This document shows positions 48,001-54,642 of a stretch of DNA of 64,000 nucleotides, one piece after another. A program made the position numbers and the translations under genes. The stretch covers positions 8,321,216 to 8,385,215 of the forward strand of contig NC_134433.1 of the NCBI RefSeq assembly GCF_030867145.1. Direction: 5' to 3'. A model generated the notes under the pieces. It searched no databases. It saw nothing but the letters and a program-made list of their open reading frames with translations, and had not been told where the DNA came from. This DNA comes from Opisthocomus hoazin (Eukaryota; Chordata; Aves; Opisthocomiformes; Opisthocomidae). The first letter of the stretch is position 1, and each line of letters starts with the position of its first letter.

Positions 48001-48080
48001 TCAGCCAGGAGACCCAGCAGAAGCAGGGCAAAGCCAAGAAGAAAAGAAAAGGGAAAAAATCTCCAGTGCTGCAGGAGTAA
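1..48080 (+). CDS. MYBBP1A: MYBBP1A, Myb-binding protein 1A, C-terminal half (14 exons, 5' part outside window)
   Basis: Exons at 1-90, 1195-1346, 2057-2146, 2814-2954, 3587-3751, 4770-4927, 5998-6132, 7371-7482, 9842-9973, 11857-11925, 32360-32473, 44221-44322, 45483-45607 and 47576-48080 join in one frame into 695 residues plus stop. Every junction is GT-AG and every phase agrees. The fragment has an acidic tract (about residues 111-175), the block [19 protein letters not shown] (about 166-184), helical-repeat sequence, the motif [10 protein letters not shown] and a lysine-rich tail. These match the POL5/MYBBP1A family as I recall it; mammalian MYBBP1A is about 1,330 residues, so roughly half is here. 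The family is nucleolar, takes part in rRNA gene transcription and pre-rRNA processing, and binds MYB, p53 and other transcription factors. Human MYBBP1A is compact (about 17 kb in all), whereas this partial gene already spans 48 kb. No promoter is in the window. Confidence 0.93.
1195..1346 (+). CDS. MYBBP1A: MYBBP1A exon b
   Basis: The acceptor TTCCTGTGCAG precedes base 1195 and the donor GAT|GTAAGT follows 1346. It encodes residues 30-80, including [19 protein letters not shown] and [20 protein letters not shown]. These are amphipathic helices typical of the HEAT/ARM-like body of POL5-family proteins. The exon enters after one base of a codon and leaves in phase 0. The intron after it (1347-2056) contains T-rich runs at about 1517-1540. 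Confidence 0.9.
2057..2146 (+). CDS. MYBBP1A: MYBBP1A exon c
   Basis: Ninety bases encode residues 81-110 ([20 protein letters not shown] then [10 protein letters not shown]). The acceptor is TTTTTCACAG and the donor ATG|GTAATT. It opens the charged linker between the helical body and the acidic tract. Both flanking phases are 0, so skipping this exon would keep frame. Confidence 0.88.
2814..2954 (+). CDS. MYBBP1A: MYBBP1A exon d, acidic tract
   Basis: Residues 111-157. The first 32 residues are dominated by Asp, Glu and Ser ([20 protein letters not shown] then [12 protein letters not shown]), then the conserved [15 protein letters not shown]. The acceptor is CTTCCTCAG and the donor TTG|GTACGT. 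Acidic serine-rich tracts of this kind are common in nucleolar proteins and are possible CK2 targets; that is inference from composition. Phase 0 on both sides. Confidence 0.92.
3587..3751 (+). CDS. MYBBP1A: MYBBP1A exon e, most conserved block
   Basis: Residues 158-212: [20 protein letters not shown], then [20 protein letters not shown], then [15 protein letters not shown]. The DDEAMMALD...LFAEQ stretch followed by a basic helix is the clearest family signature in the window. The donor is AAG|GTGGGC. The acceptor AAAACAAAAG has a purine-rich last dozen bases, with pyrimidines only further upstream, so it looks weak. Phase 0 on both sides. Confidence 0.93.
4770..4927 (+). CDS. MYBBP1A: MYBBP1A exon f
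   Basis: Residues 213-265 (last codon split CA|G). It encodes [20 protein letters not shown], then [20 protein letters not shown] and the start of the next helix. The KQPENPLV motif between two helices is characteristic of MYBBP1A as I recall it. The acceptor is TGTGTCTGCAG and the donor CCA|GTAAGT. Confidence 0.93.
5070..5089. repeat. (CA)n microsatellite
   Basis: Short run of about eight CA units, partly interrupted, in MYBBP1A intron 6 just upstream of the CR1 copy. Confidence 0.8.
5139..5350 (+). mobile_element. CR1 LINE 3' fragment
   Basis: Reads in CR1 sense: GATATAAGGAAGAATTTTTT, then ACTGGAACAGGTTGCCCAG, then AGGTCCCTTCCAACCCAAAC and a degraded ATTCTATG-like end. It is 5'-truncated to about 210 bases, as is normal for CR1 copies, and is diverged, so old. 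It lies in MYBBP1A intron 6. Confidence 0.85.
5998..6132 (+). CDS. MYBBP1A: MYBBP1A exon g
   Basis: Completes Q265 and encodes residues 266-309 ([20 protein letters not shown], then [20 protein letters not shown] and LYYF), ending in the split serine codon AG|T. The acceptor is GCTCTTTCAG and the donor AG|GTAAGT. Helical-repeat sequence continues. The preceding intron (4928-5997) holds a + strand CR1 fragment. Confidence 0.92.
7371..7482 (+). CDS. MYBBP1A: MYBBP1A exon h
   Basis: Residues 310-347. [13 protein letters not shown] is a conserved helix, followed by a poorly structured linker ([20 protein letters not shown], then PQACQ). The acceptor is TTCTTTTTTAG and the donor CAG|GTAAGA. The proline-rich loop is where I would expect species divergence. 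Confidence 0.92.
7483..9841 (+). other. MYBBP1A intron 8 (2.4 kb)
   Basis: Lies between exons h and i. It contains no convincing coding exon or recognisable repeat. Open frames on both strands are under 110 codons and lack splice or homology support. Confidence 0.8.
9842..9973 (+). CDS. MYBBP1A: MYBBP1A exon i
   Basis: Forty-four codons, residues 348-391: [20 protein letters not shown], then [20 protein letters not shown] and RRFP. The acceptor is TTCCCTATAG and the donor CCG|GTAAGT. Phase 0 on both sides. A helical pair typical of the C-terminal repeat region. Confidence 0.92.
9974..11856 (+). other. MYBBP1A intron 9 (1.9 kb)
   Basis: Lies between exons i and j. I see no repeat family, RNA gene or coding exon in it. 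Confidence 0.8.
11857..11925 (+). CDS. MYBBP1A: MYBBP1A exon j
   Basis: A short 23-codon exon (residues 392-414, [20 protein letters not shown] then HQQ). The acceptor is TTTGTTACAG and the donor CAG|GTAAGA. It is followed by the 20.4-kb intron, and joins in frame to [10 protein letters not shown] at 32360. I found no missing exon between them: the joined sequence [10 protein letters not shown] fits the family's HQQ-GQAC pattern as I remember it. Confidence 0.9.
12927..13634 (-). CDS. Unrecognised 235-codon open frame, antisense in MYBBP1A intron 10
   Basis: The minus strand is open for 235 codons from an ATG at 13634 to TAA at 12927-12929. I do not recognise the product. The central and C-terminal parts look protein-like (for example [20 protein letters not shown] and [20 protein letters not shown]). 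CTAC and CLGCC near the end could form a CxxC...CxxC metal site. There is no signal peptide, no clear membrane span and no nearby AATAAA. Acceptor-like sites within it (before 13468 and 13362) suggest it could be a terminal exon whose upstream part lies further right. A frame that opens at the 13468 acceptor also stays open for about 50 codons before a stop, so the locus may be a frameshifted pseudogene. Roughly 0.1 frames this long are expected by chance in a window of this size, so chance is not excluded. Confidence 0.3.
   Translation of the reverse strand: MIRGQYSGVENGRLLHLPQPSGLAKFRIPGDLWCLQDSELGQPFLVAEPLHLTPPEAARSCRDSTEVLHLLYPQHHFVTYTHSAFPLPCPRIPPKQICFENQGEKVIESLVNWTFDEGKPEFLKRKQSTKNVKLQLQTPQALHSLLSMLPLFKQQYIPVLYLVSHTQCTACPPILLPPTDKQALEAKLEQIIVDALKDGQCYSLWGSKDTHINEAVCLGCCSQSLEDRIMYVPYN
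14204..14279 (-). other. Possible exon upstream of the antisense intron-10 frame
   Basis: On the minus strand an acceptor (AAACCACCTCCACCAG) precedes 14279 and a donor (GAA|GTAAGA) follows 14204. The 76 bases between are open and read [20 protein letters not shown] then AETPE. It could belong with the open frame at 12927-13634, but its phase joins the 13468 acceptor in a different frame from that long one. This is a weak candidate resting only on splice-site appearance. Confidence 0.15.
16024..16064. repeat. T-rich low-complexity block
   Basis: About 40 bases of T broken only by CG, C and G. It could be a degenerate poly(A) tail of something retroposed on the minus strand, but no adjacent element was recognised. 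Confidence 0.85.
17394..17520. repeat. Diverged tandem duplication, unit about 65-70 bp
   Basis: TGCCAGAGGACAG-ATGA begins at 17394 and again at 17464. TGCCCTAAAAACTTACTCTG occurs at 17431 and again at 17496, followed each time by TTAGT. The ends match almost perfectly while the middles differ, with a 5-base length difference. It is not part of a family I know. Confidence 0.8.
20802..20819. repeat. T homopolymer
   Basis: Eighteen uninterrupted T in intron 10. No associated element seen. Confidence 0.9.
23217..23241. repeat. (GGA)n microsatellite
   Basis: About eight GGA units, nearly perfect, in intron 10. Purine-only on the + strand. Confidence 0.9.
24577..24620 (+). other. G-rich block, candidate G-quadruplex
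   Basis: At least five runs of three or more G (GGGGG, GGG, GGGGG, GGG, GGGGGG) within 44 bases. The longest loop is about 11 bases. On the strand of MYBBP1A transcription, inside intron 10. Confidence 0.6.
27430..27552 (+). repeat. MIR-like relic
   Basis: GGCAAGCCAGTTAAACTTAC, then TGCCTCTCTCCTGTAAGCTG, GGAATGCTATAAGGG and a GCTTTGAGAT end resemble the central MIR part. Divergence is high, so the call is tentative. Confidence 0.4.
28205..28261. repeat. Three-copy 19-bp tandem repeat
   Basis: AGCACATCTGGGAATTACC, AGCACATCTGGGAGCTACC and AGCACATCTCGGTTACTGC follow one another directly. A small minisatellite in intron 10. Confidence 0.8.
29143..29283 (-). mobile_element. CR1 LINE 3' fragment
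   Basis: The + strand shows the reverse complement of the CR1 end: ATCATGGAATCGCAGAAAAG, GGGTTGGAAGGGACCTTAAA, then CCAACCTGGCCTTGAGCACT. About 140 bases, 5'-truncated, in MYBBP1A intron 10. Confidence 0.88.
30671..31014 (-). mobile_element. CR1 LINE 3' fragment (longest in window)
   Basis: Reverse-complement CR1: ACAGAATCACAGAATGTTCG and GGGTTGGAAGGGACCTCTGT at the 3' end, then CCTGGGCAGCCTGTTCCAGG, AGAAGTTCTTCCTCATGTTC and a final TATATTAGGTCCCC region. At about 340 bases it is the longest and best-preserved copy here. It lies in intron 10, about 1.4 kb from the other antisense CR1. Confidence 0.92.
32360..32473 (+). CDS. MYBBP1A: MYBBP1A exon k
   Basis: Residues 415-452: [20 protein letters not shown], then [18 protein letters not shown]. 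The acceptor has a long pyrimidine tract (CCTTTCTCTTTCAG) and the donor is AAG|GTAACA. It lies between the two largest introns, so the splicing machinery must define an exon of only 114 bases across about 32 kb. Phase 0 on both sides. Confidence 0.92.
35945..36130 (-). repeat. MIR/L2-like relic
   Basis: The + strand carries CTCAAAGCACTTTACAAAGG, then CTGTTTTACAGATGAC and AATCAAATCTGGGTCTCCTG. This is the order expected of a reverse-complement MIR-type element. It is degraded in the middle. Confidence 0.5.
38420..38545 (+). repeat. MIR-like SINE relic
   Basis: Matches the MIR core in sense: TGGCTCTGTCATG, GTGTGACTCAGTCATGTTAC, then CTCTCTGAGCCTCTGTGAAA and a downstream TACCTCTC...GTGAGAGTAATTA part. 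Divergence is high. MIR is an ancient amniote family, and faint copies persist in birds. Confidence 0.6.
39650..39715 (-). repeat. Short MIR-like relic
   Basis: CTGGGAAACTGAGGCATGGA then GTTAACTAGCTGCCAGCCC resembles a reverse-complement MIR core. It is only about 65 bases and could be coincidental. Confidence 0.3.
42401..42457. repeat. (TTA/TTG)n microsatellite
   Basis: About 19 triplets alternating TTA with occasional TTG. Followed 60 bases later by a TTTA run. In intron 11. Confidence 0.9.
42518..42541. repeat. (TTTA)n microsatellite
   Basis: Four to five TTTA units ending in a T run. In intron 11. Confidence 0.85.
44221..44322 (+). CDS. MYBBP1A: MYBBP1A exon l
   Basis: Thirty-four codons, residues 453-486: [20 protein letters not shown], then [14 protein letters not shown]. 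The SLELLN helix is a family motif. The acceptor is TTTAACTTGCAG and the donor CAG|GTGAGT. Phase 0 on both sides. Confidence 0.92.
45483..45607 (+). CDS. MYBBP1A: MYBBP1A exon m
   Basis: Residues 487-527 plus two bases of codon 528: [20 protein letters not shown], then [20 protein letters not shown] and Y. RLDSLYW matches the last helix of the folded region in the family. The acceptor is TGCCTCTTGCAG and the donor AT|GTATGT. The next exon supplies G to complete ATG (Met). Confidence 0.92.
45608..47575 (+). other. MYBBP1A intron 13 (2.0 kb)
   Basis: Lies between exon m and the terminal exon. GC content rises here. A 169-codon + strand frame at 46408-46917 is most likely fortuitous because it has no family resemblance and no flanking splice logic. 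No repeat was recognised. Confidence 0.75.
47576..48080 (+). CDS. MYBBP1A: MYBBP1A terminal coding exon, basic nucleolar tail
   Basis: Encodes residues 528-695 and the TAA at 48078. The acceptor is TTCTCTCTGCAG. The tail is low complexity and rich in Lys, Arg, Gln and Gly, with clusters [31 protein letters not shown] and [21 protein letters not shown] is conserved with mammals as I recall; the rest is poorly conserved and shorter than in mammals. Such lysine clusters normally act as nuclear and nucleolar localisation signals. A GAA/AAG-rich run around 47908-47922 codes five lysines and is prone to replication slippage. Confidence 0.93.
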
Positions 48081-48205
48081 ACTCCATGGACTCACCCAGG
48101 CCTGGCATGGCTAGCGTGGCTCAGAGGACGGTTTTAATGTCTTTTATAACTATAGTTTTTATGTCCTCCATGACTTCAAATAAACCTTCCATGATGCTGA
48201 GCCCT
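48081..48205 (+). other. MYBBP1A: MYBBP1A 3' UTR
   Basis: A short 3' UTR of about 125 bases follows the stop. The downstream end is inferred from the AATAAA at 48179-48184 plus a usual 10-25 base offset. A GT-rich element (TGACTTGTTGTGGAGG) follows at about 48220, as expected for a downstream cleavage element. Confidence 0.75.
48179..48184 (+). terminator. MYBBP1A polyadenylation signal AATAAA
   Basis: Canonical hexamer 98 bases after the stop, with a GT-rich stretch about 35-50 bases beyond it. It is the only such hexamer close to the stop on this strand. Confidence 0.8.
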
Positions 48206-51200
48206 AAAGCTGCGGGTCTGACTTGTTGTGGAGGCTGCAGCCTAGAGCACAGGGAGCTTCAGGAGGGCACACACCCTCTGGGCCCTGGTCGGTGCCCACT
48301 CTCTCTTCTCTGGCGGTGCCAAACAGCCTGTGCTTGGGAGCACAGACTCCTGTCTTCATGCTTTCCCAAGGCAGAAGTGGAGGCTTGTTTGGATTTCTTG
48401 GAGAGTCGCGGCACGTGTGCTGGCACTGCTGAGTCGTGTGGTCAAGCCCTGTGGGAGGTTCAGAAGTAACCCCTGAAGGCAGATTTCTGTCCTGCCCAGG
48501 CCCAGCAGTACTCACAGCTTTTCCAGTCTGTGAGATGCTGACTCTCTGGAGTTAAATGGGCTTGCACATGCGTATTCTGGGGTCAAATATATCCAGTTTG
48601 GCCACCCAGTAACTACCATGATCTGGCTTTCTTGTCTTTTTGCTGCTGGGTGCAGGAGGGGTGATGGCCCCTGTGGTAGCACAAGGGACGTCAGTAAAAC
48701 AGTGAAACAGTTGAAATGATTGATTGATTGCTGATCTGCCAGGCCAGCAGGCTCTGTGCAGCCGTGCCAGGCACCTGTTACCAGCAGGCTTGTGACAGCC
48801 CATGAAGGTGGCTGCTTGGAACTGCATCTCCTTATTTATCCCCAGGCTCCTGAATGCCAGAATGCCGTCACCCCTCTGGAGAGGCCAGGACCAGATTCTC
48901 CGTTGTCTTGGGTACCTAGTTCTTGTGGAGAGCGGAGTCTCAAAGCGTTTGAAACCCTACTCATGTTGTAGTTGCTTCTAAAGCCTCCTCCCTCCTTTCC
49001 TCACCCCCACCTGCTGACCACCCTGATCCTGGAGGCCAGGAGGTGTGGGCTGGTGGCTGGTCCTGACTCCTCTCCCAGCATCCGAGGGAGCCATCCCCAT
49101 GAAGGCCCTGGTGCTCTCCATCCTTCTGCAGCGGAGTTTGGTGCTGGCTCCTGTCAGAAGCAGGCGGCTGCTGGCAGAGCAGGGCTGTTCCCCCTGTGCC
49201 TTTGGCTCGTGTCCCACCGGCGGGGCGGTACCACCAGGCGTGGATGAGGGCACTGGAAATGTCATGTTGCTTTTGGAGGGAGCGAGAGAAGAGCTGCAAA
49301 GGGCTGTGTTTGCCCGTGGCTGTTTATCTGCCTTTGCAATGATTCTTTTCTCAAATGGCATAAAACTCCCTGGGAGACAGCTGCTGGCAGCAACGCAAAC
49401 TCGTTCAGCTGCAGACCCCTGGGTGGGTGCAGCCCTCTTCTCACTCCCGCGTCGGAGCAGTGATCCTGCATGGTCTGCTGCGCATCCCGAGGAGCACGCT
49501 GGCTCCTGCTGGCAGCCTGTGAGGGCTGGAGTTGCTGTGCCCGCCTGCCGGCAGGGTTCAACAGGGAACGTCCTTCCCTTCCCTGCCTTTTGCTGTCTGC
49601 CGTCGCAGCTGGCAGAGTCCTCTGGCACTCAGCACTTCGTTGTTGCCGTGGAGGCCGCAGCCCTTGTGCGTCCTGGATGAGGAGGAGTAGGCGGACCAGA
49701 GCTGGGGTCCGCAAGTCAAGCGCCCTTCAAGTCGTGGCACAGGTTGGAAGAGGAGGTGAAGGGGAGCTCTGCAAGGTTGCTGAGGTCCCTGGGCGTGTGA
49801 AGGGCAGCTCTCCTTTTGGCCCCACACACTGGCTGTTGGCCTCCAGCCTCACCGGGGGTTGGAGGAAGCCACCGGTCCCCGGGCAGGTTGGAGGCTTAGG
49901 CTGCAGGTCGGTGGCCAGGACAAAGCCGATCAGACCGGCAGTGAAGTGGCCGGTGCCTGCCTCGCTGTGTGGTGCTCCCACGCTTGGGATTTCCCCACCT
50001 CAAACACCAACCAGTTCTGGGCAATTTAGGGTCGGGCTCGTCCTGCTGAACCTTTTCTCCCAAGCCACTTATGAATCTGAAGGTTGTTGTAGGGTTTTGC
50101 CTGGAATGGCTGCTGTGGCAGCGTGCAGAAAAGCTGCGAGTCTTTGTTCCCAGTCAGAATGCGTCAGCAATTACCATTGCCAGCCTTGTCTGCAAGAAAA
50201 AGGGCGCATCTGCTTCAAAGGGGACCATTGGCACTGGGGATGCTGCCCTGCCTCTGCCATTTAATGCTGAAAGCTGGTTTGTTGCCTTGTTAAAACCTCA
50301 GTCGCAGCTAAGCCCCTCCAGATGTCTCCTGAGTGATGACTTCTCGTATATTATGCAAACGCAGCATACAAGAGGCCAGCAGGTCAGGGCTGTCCGTGTG
50401 CAATGATCCGCAGATGCTCTGAAGGGGAGCAGGGGTTTCAGATCTGAACGCTGTCTTCACGAAAGATTTCTTTCCTTCTTTCTGTGCCTGTAAGCAGGAC
50501 ATGCTGGGACTTTGTACCACTGCGCCTGCAGAACTAGAGGAGAAACAGCACGCTGGTGTGGTGGGTGGGAAGCAAGGCGGGCGCACAGGTACGTGGGTGT
50601 GGTGGGAAGGGGAAGACAGCGTTCGAGCCCACTGGGCTGTCTCTGTGGACGTGCAGCAGGGCAGCGGCTGGATTGTGCCGTGGGAGCTGGGCCTGGTGCT
50701 CACGTCGGTGGCACCGTGAGCAGCCCAGAGCAGTGCCGGGGCTGTGCCGCACCAGGCTCCCCAGCTTGGATGGTGCCACCGCACGCTTCTGTGGGGACGT
50801 GAGCTGGCTCCCAGCCCTGGCAGACGATGGGCAGAGCAGGTACGGTGGCCTCTCAGCAGGGGCTTCTGCCCCCCTGAGACTTTTGGGGCGAAGCCTTGTC
50901 TACAGGCGTTTCCCCCCTCAACGGTTCCTGCCCCGTGAGCATGCTGAGTTGGTTTCGGGACCAGCTGAGCTCTCCATCACTGGCAGGCACAGAGCTGCAA
51001 CCACAGCCAAGCTGTGGGGCAGCAGAAGGGCCTGGTGAAAAGAACGGTGTTATAGCAAGATCTGTTCATGGTGCTCTCAGCAGAGCTGCCGCAGCAGGCT
51101 GAATGCTTCCCCGGCACATGGCACATGGCAGGGCTGGTGCTTTTACTAGGGACAGGCATTGCTGTCTGTGTCTACCCTTTCTAGCTTGCTGCTGCCAATA

Positions 51201-52703
51201 TATGGCTGGTTTAAATAGCAGGTCTTAACAGCTCACTGGTGTGAGCTGGGTGAGAGAGGTCTCTCCAGGCAGCCAGGACGGGGATCCTCGTGTCTGCAGA
51301 GAGTGCGTCTGCCCTGGGCACTGCTGCTGGTGGGTCCCTGCCCGCGCGAGGATGTGCTGGGGCCATGGGGGATACCTGCCAGGGTGACAGAGCTGAGCAG
51401 TTCATGCAGATCAGTTTGTCACCATCGTTTTGAGGAGAGACCTGGGAAGGGCAAAGCAAGAGGCCAGAGCCATGCCAGCCGCTGTTTGTGACGGAGGGAT
51501 GGCAGCGGTGTAGTGCCAGGTGTCGACTGCCAGGCTGGAGAGGTTGACTTTGACCTCCGCCGTGCCAGCATGGAGGAGTGTGGAGGAGTCATCAGCACTT
51601 GCAGAGCCATCAAGGGGAGCAGGGACAGGAAAGCTGCGAGGCATTGTGTGAGTTGTGCTTGGGTAACAGCTCTTGCCAGTTAAATTACCTGACTTTAGAC
51701 GGGCTTTGATGCACAGTTTATAGAAAGCAGTCACTAATCCACCCAGTCACTTATTTGTGCCTTTTAACAATCACAAAGGTTTCATTTTACTTGATTTTGT
51801 GTCCTGTCTGTTGCTGGACCTTTAGGGGACAGAGCTTGCTTTGATTTTAATGAAGCCTTTTCTTTTCAGCTGTCCTGGGCTCAGATGCTCTTGGCAGTGC
51901 TCAGAGCTCAAGGGTTCTTCTGAAGGCAAGGAGTGGCTGCAGGCCCTGGGGCACTGAGCTCGAGGGAGCGCTCCCCCGAGGGTGCGTGGCTGGAGACCGG
52001 CCTGTGACCGGGGCAGGGGCATCCGGGCAGGAGCAGGGCTCTGACCGCTGTCCCAGCCTGGTGCCTGCTCCTGGTGCGACGGCTGTCAACTGTTGTAACT
52101 GAAGTTGTGGCTGTTTGGTCCCAGGGTGTGTTAGGACTCTCTCTGCTGCCCGTGAGTTGGTGCTGAGTTGCTGGTGGAGGATTTGGACATGGCGTAAAGG
52201 CTGGGACACGGCTGGCTCGTCTGTGCGGGGCAGTAAGGTGAAGCTGGGCAGTAAAATGTGCTCCGTGCAAAGGGGATTAAAAAAAGTCTGCCTGATGCTG
52301 AGCCTGTGCTGCACCAACCGTGTTCAGGTCTCTGCCCTCCCTCTGGAGCTCATCCTTGCAGAGGGGATCAGTCCACGGCAGGAGGCCCTGACGGTGTCAA
52401 GGCAACGGTAGCTCAGCCACCTTGCTAACAGTGCTGGCGGGGACTTCGCCGCCCTGTAGCTGTGGGATCTGGGTGAGGCGGGAGAAGCCCTGGGTTTTAC
52501 CGCCAGCAGCGTGTTCCTGTGGGTGGGAAGTGCCGTACAGCAGCGCAGTGCTGGTGTGCCACTTGTGCCCAGTACCCGTTGGAGCATCGGTGCTAAGTGG
52601 CAAACACAGTAGCTGTGAGCGACTCGGCAGCAGCCAGTCCTCTGCCAGAGAACAGCAGCTGCAACAGCTTTTACTCTGAAGTGTGGGACAACAAAACCAG
52701 AGA

Positions 52704-52724
52704 TTTTTTTTTTTTTTTTTTTTT
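52704..52724. repeat. T homopolymer (poly-A on minus strand)
   Basis: About 21 T in the GC-rich intergenic region. No retroposed sequence was recognised beside it. Confidence 0.9.
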
Positions 52725-53373
52725 CCCTGAGTTGCTCTCCTTGCCAAGACATGAGTCCCGAGCTTCTTTCCAGCTCTTCCAGACTTGTGTAGAAGATGGC
52801 CTAGGACACGCTCGAGACATACCTGGGAGACACTGAAAAGGCAGGGGTGATGCATGCCTGGGCTTGCTGCCTTCAGAAATGCTTCACTGCGAGTCCAGCA
52901 TGCGGACTGGTGAGTTGTACTTTTATTTTTTTCTTCCCTTTCTCAGGAAAAGGAGAACCTGTCCTCCCCAAATCTTAGTGGAAGCAGGGCTTAATGATGA
53001 CATTTCTCTGCTGGCTCTGAAAGGGGCAATTCCTTAATGAGCAGAAGCCCTAAGGTCAGAGGAATTGGCTCAAACTGAGCTGTTAACACATTGTGTGCTT
53101 TTAAGTACATTTTCAAATGCTAAAACTTTTTTATTTTTGAATTAATATACTATGGTATGCCATACAGAGATTTCACCAGGGACACTAGGAGGTGGTTGCA
53201 GTGTGTTGGAGTTGTTCAGGAGAGAGAAAGAGGTTGCCGTGCAGCCAGGACCCCTTTGTACACCCGTGGTACCTGCACCAGCCGTCGGACCAGGACTCCT
53301 GCAGCTTGTACAAGCCAGCCTGGGCCTCGCGCGGTGTCGCACAGCGCTGGTGTGAGCATGGCGAGGGATTGTC

Positions 53374-53436
53374 ACAGAATCACAGAATCACAGAATATTA
53401 GGGGTTGGAAGGGACCACTGTGGGTCATCTAGTCAC
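53374..53436 (-). mobile_element. CR1 LINE 3' terminal fragment
   Basis: Three copies of CACAGAAT at the start, then GGGGTTGGAAGGGACCACTG and TGGGTCATCTAG, then the match stops abruptly. About 60 bases: a severely 5'-truncated copy with a slightly expanded terminal repeat. Confidence 0.85.
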
Positions 53437-54587
53437 CCTGTGCAAGCCCACACAGCGAGGCTGTTGTCACTTGTCTGACTGGAGATGGCCTTGGTAAGAG
53501 TGCTGCGGAAACGGCGCGGGGAGGGTTTATGAAAAGGGACAGGTGAAGGGGACTGGAAGAGCGAGAGCGTGCGTGTGTGCGCACCTGTATGTCCATGATC
53601 AAAAAGACCCAAATGTGAATGGCACAGTCACGTTAGCGGTTGTTGGGTGATGGATGCTAAAGCTGCTGAGCTTCAAAGCTTGGCTGCTGGAACATCAGAA
53701 TTTATGAAGTTATGCTTAATCAAGTCATTTACACAGTATGATGAAGCTGAAAGCCCTGAGATGCACTGCCGAAAGGTGAGCGGCGTTGATTGGTCAAGCA
53801 ACAAATCCTTTGCTTGCACGGGTGTCCTGGCTGGACACTTGCGCTGAAGGGAGGTGCTGCGGGGCACTGTAGGAGAGGTCTCTACCACGGCTGGTGAGGG
53901 CACGCTCAAACACACCTTGTCTGTGCTGTCACTGCAGATCAGGGCTGGAGAACGGGTGGGCTGCAGGGCTCCTGAAGCAGCAGAACCAGCCCCTTTGCCC
54001 CTCCTTTTGTCCACAAGCGAGATGCCACCACCCTGTGCAGCTGGTGGGCATGGCTGGCGCAGGCTCCCTGGAGAAGGGCAGCCTTCGTACCACGGCTGCC
54101 ACCTGGGGATTCACGTCCTGGCCGGCTTCCTGTCTGCCTTCCCGAGCACCCGACCCGCAGCCACCACCACGTTCACCGTTTCAGTCAGCCGGGTCTTTTA
54201 GCTCTGACCTGTGCTGTGTTCCCCCCAGAGGTGGATGGAGCAGGACCCTGCCTCTGTGCCCACCCCTGACTGCTTCGCCTGCTGTGATCCTGGGCTGCAT
54301 CCAGGCAGCCAGCTCAGAGGGAGAAGGGGGGCTGTCCCCACCACCCCTCGGCTCCCTCTGACCGACCCAGCTCATGGGGTTACATTTCAAACGAGCTCCA
54401 GGCAGGCTGGTGACCAGGCAGGTTCGTGGCCATCCGCATCAACAGGTTCCTGGCTGGAGCTGTGTGACCGGTGGAGCTCGGGGCAGCCTTGTCCCAGCGA
54501 CCAGCCCTGCAGACAGCAGCCGCAGGAGTGCGCACCCAGAGCAAGAGTGACACAAGAAAGGGAGCCAGGAGGTATGTTTTAAATACT

Positions 54588-54593
54588 TTTATT
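54588..54593 (-). terminator. Candidate distal poly(A) signal of SPNS2
   Basis: The minus strand reads AATAAA, followed by TG/CT-rich sequence after about 25-45 bases. It is the most distal hexamer before GC-rich intergenic sequence begins. Confidence 0.5.
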
Positions 54594-54636
54594 TCTTAAT
54601 TTACATAAAGGTATATATTTGGCTTATTTATCTTTT

Positions 54637-54642
54637 TTTATT
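54637..54642 (-). terminator. Candidate upstream poly(A) signal of SPNS2
   Basis: A second minus-strand AATAAA about 50 bases before the distal one, in a U-rich context. The two together suggest a cluster of cleavage sites. Confidence 0.4.

Larger units (their letters stand above)
48206..54569. other. Intergenic, GC-rich, between convergent MYBBP1A and SPNS2
   Basis: About 6.4 kb with no supported gene. GC content is high, so stops are sparse and several long frames appear on both strands (up to 264 codons at 49470-50264 +). None resembles a known family and they overlap one another. It includes a T run at 52704-52724 and a CR1 3'-end fragment at 53374. Extended read-through 3' UTR of either gene cannot be excluded. 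Confidence 0.65.

Noticed and set aside
49470..50264. 264-codon + strand open frame, the longest in the window
   Set aside because: GC-rich stretch with overlapping frames on both strands, Arg/Cys/Trp-rich composition, no domain, no splice or poly(A) logic. Treated as chance.
52397..52855. 152-codon minus-strand frame with a poly-lysine run
   Set aside because: The lysines come from the poly-T/poly-A homopolymer at 52704-52724; the rest shows no protein-like features.
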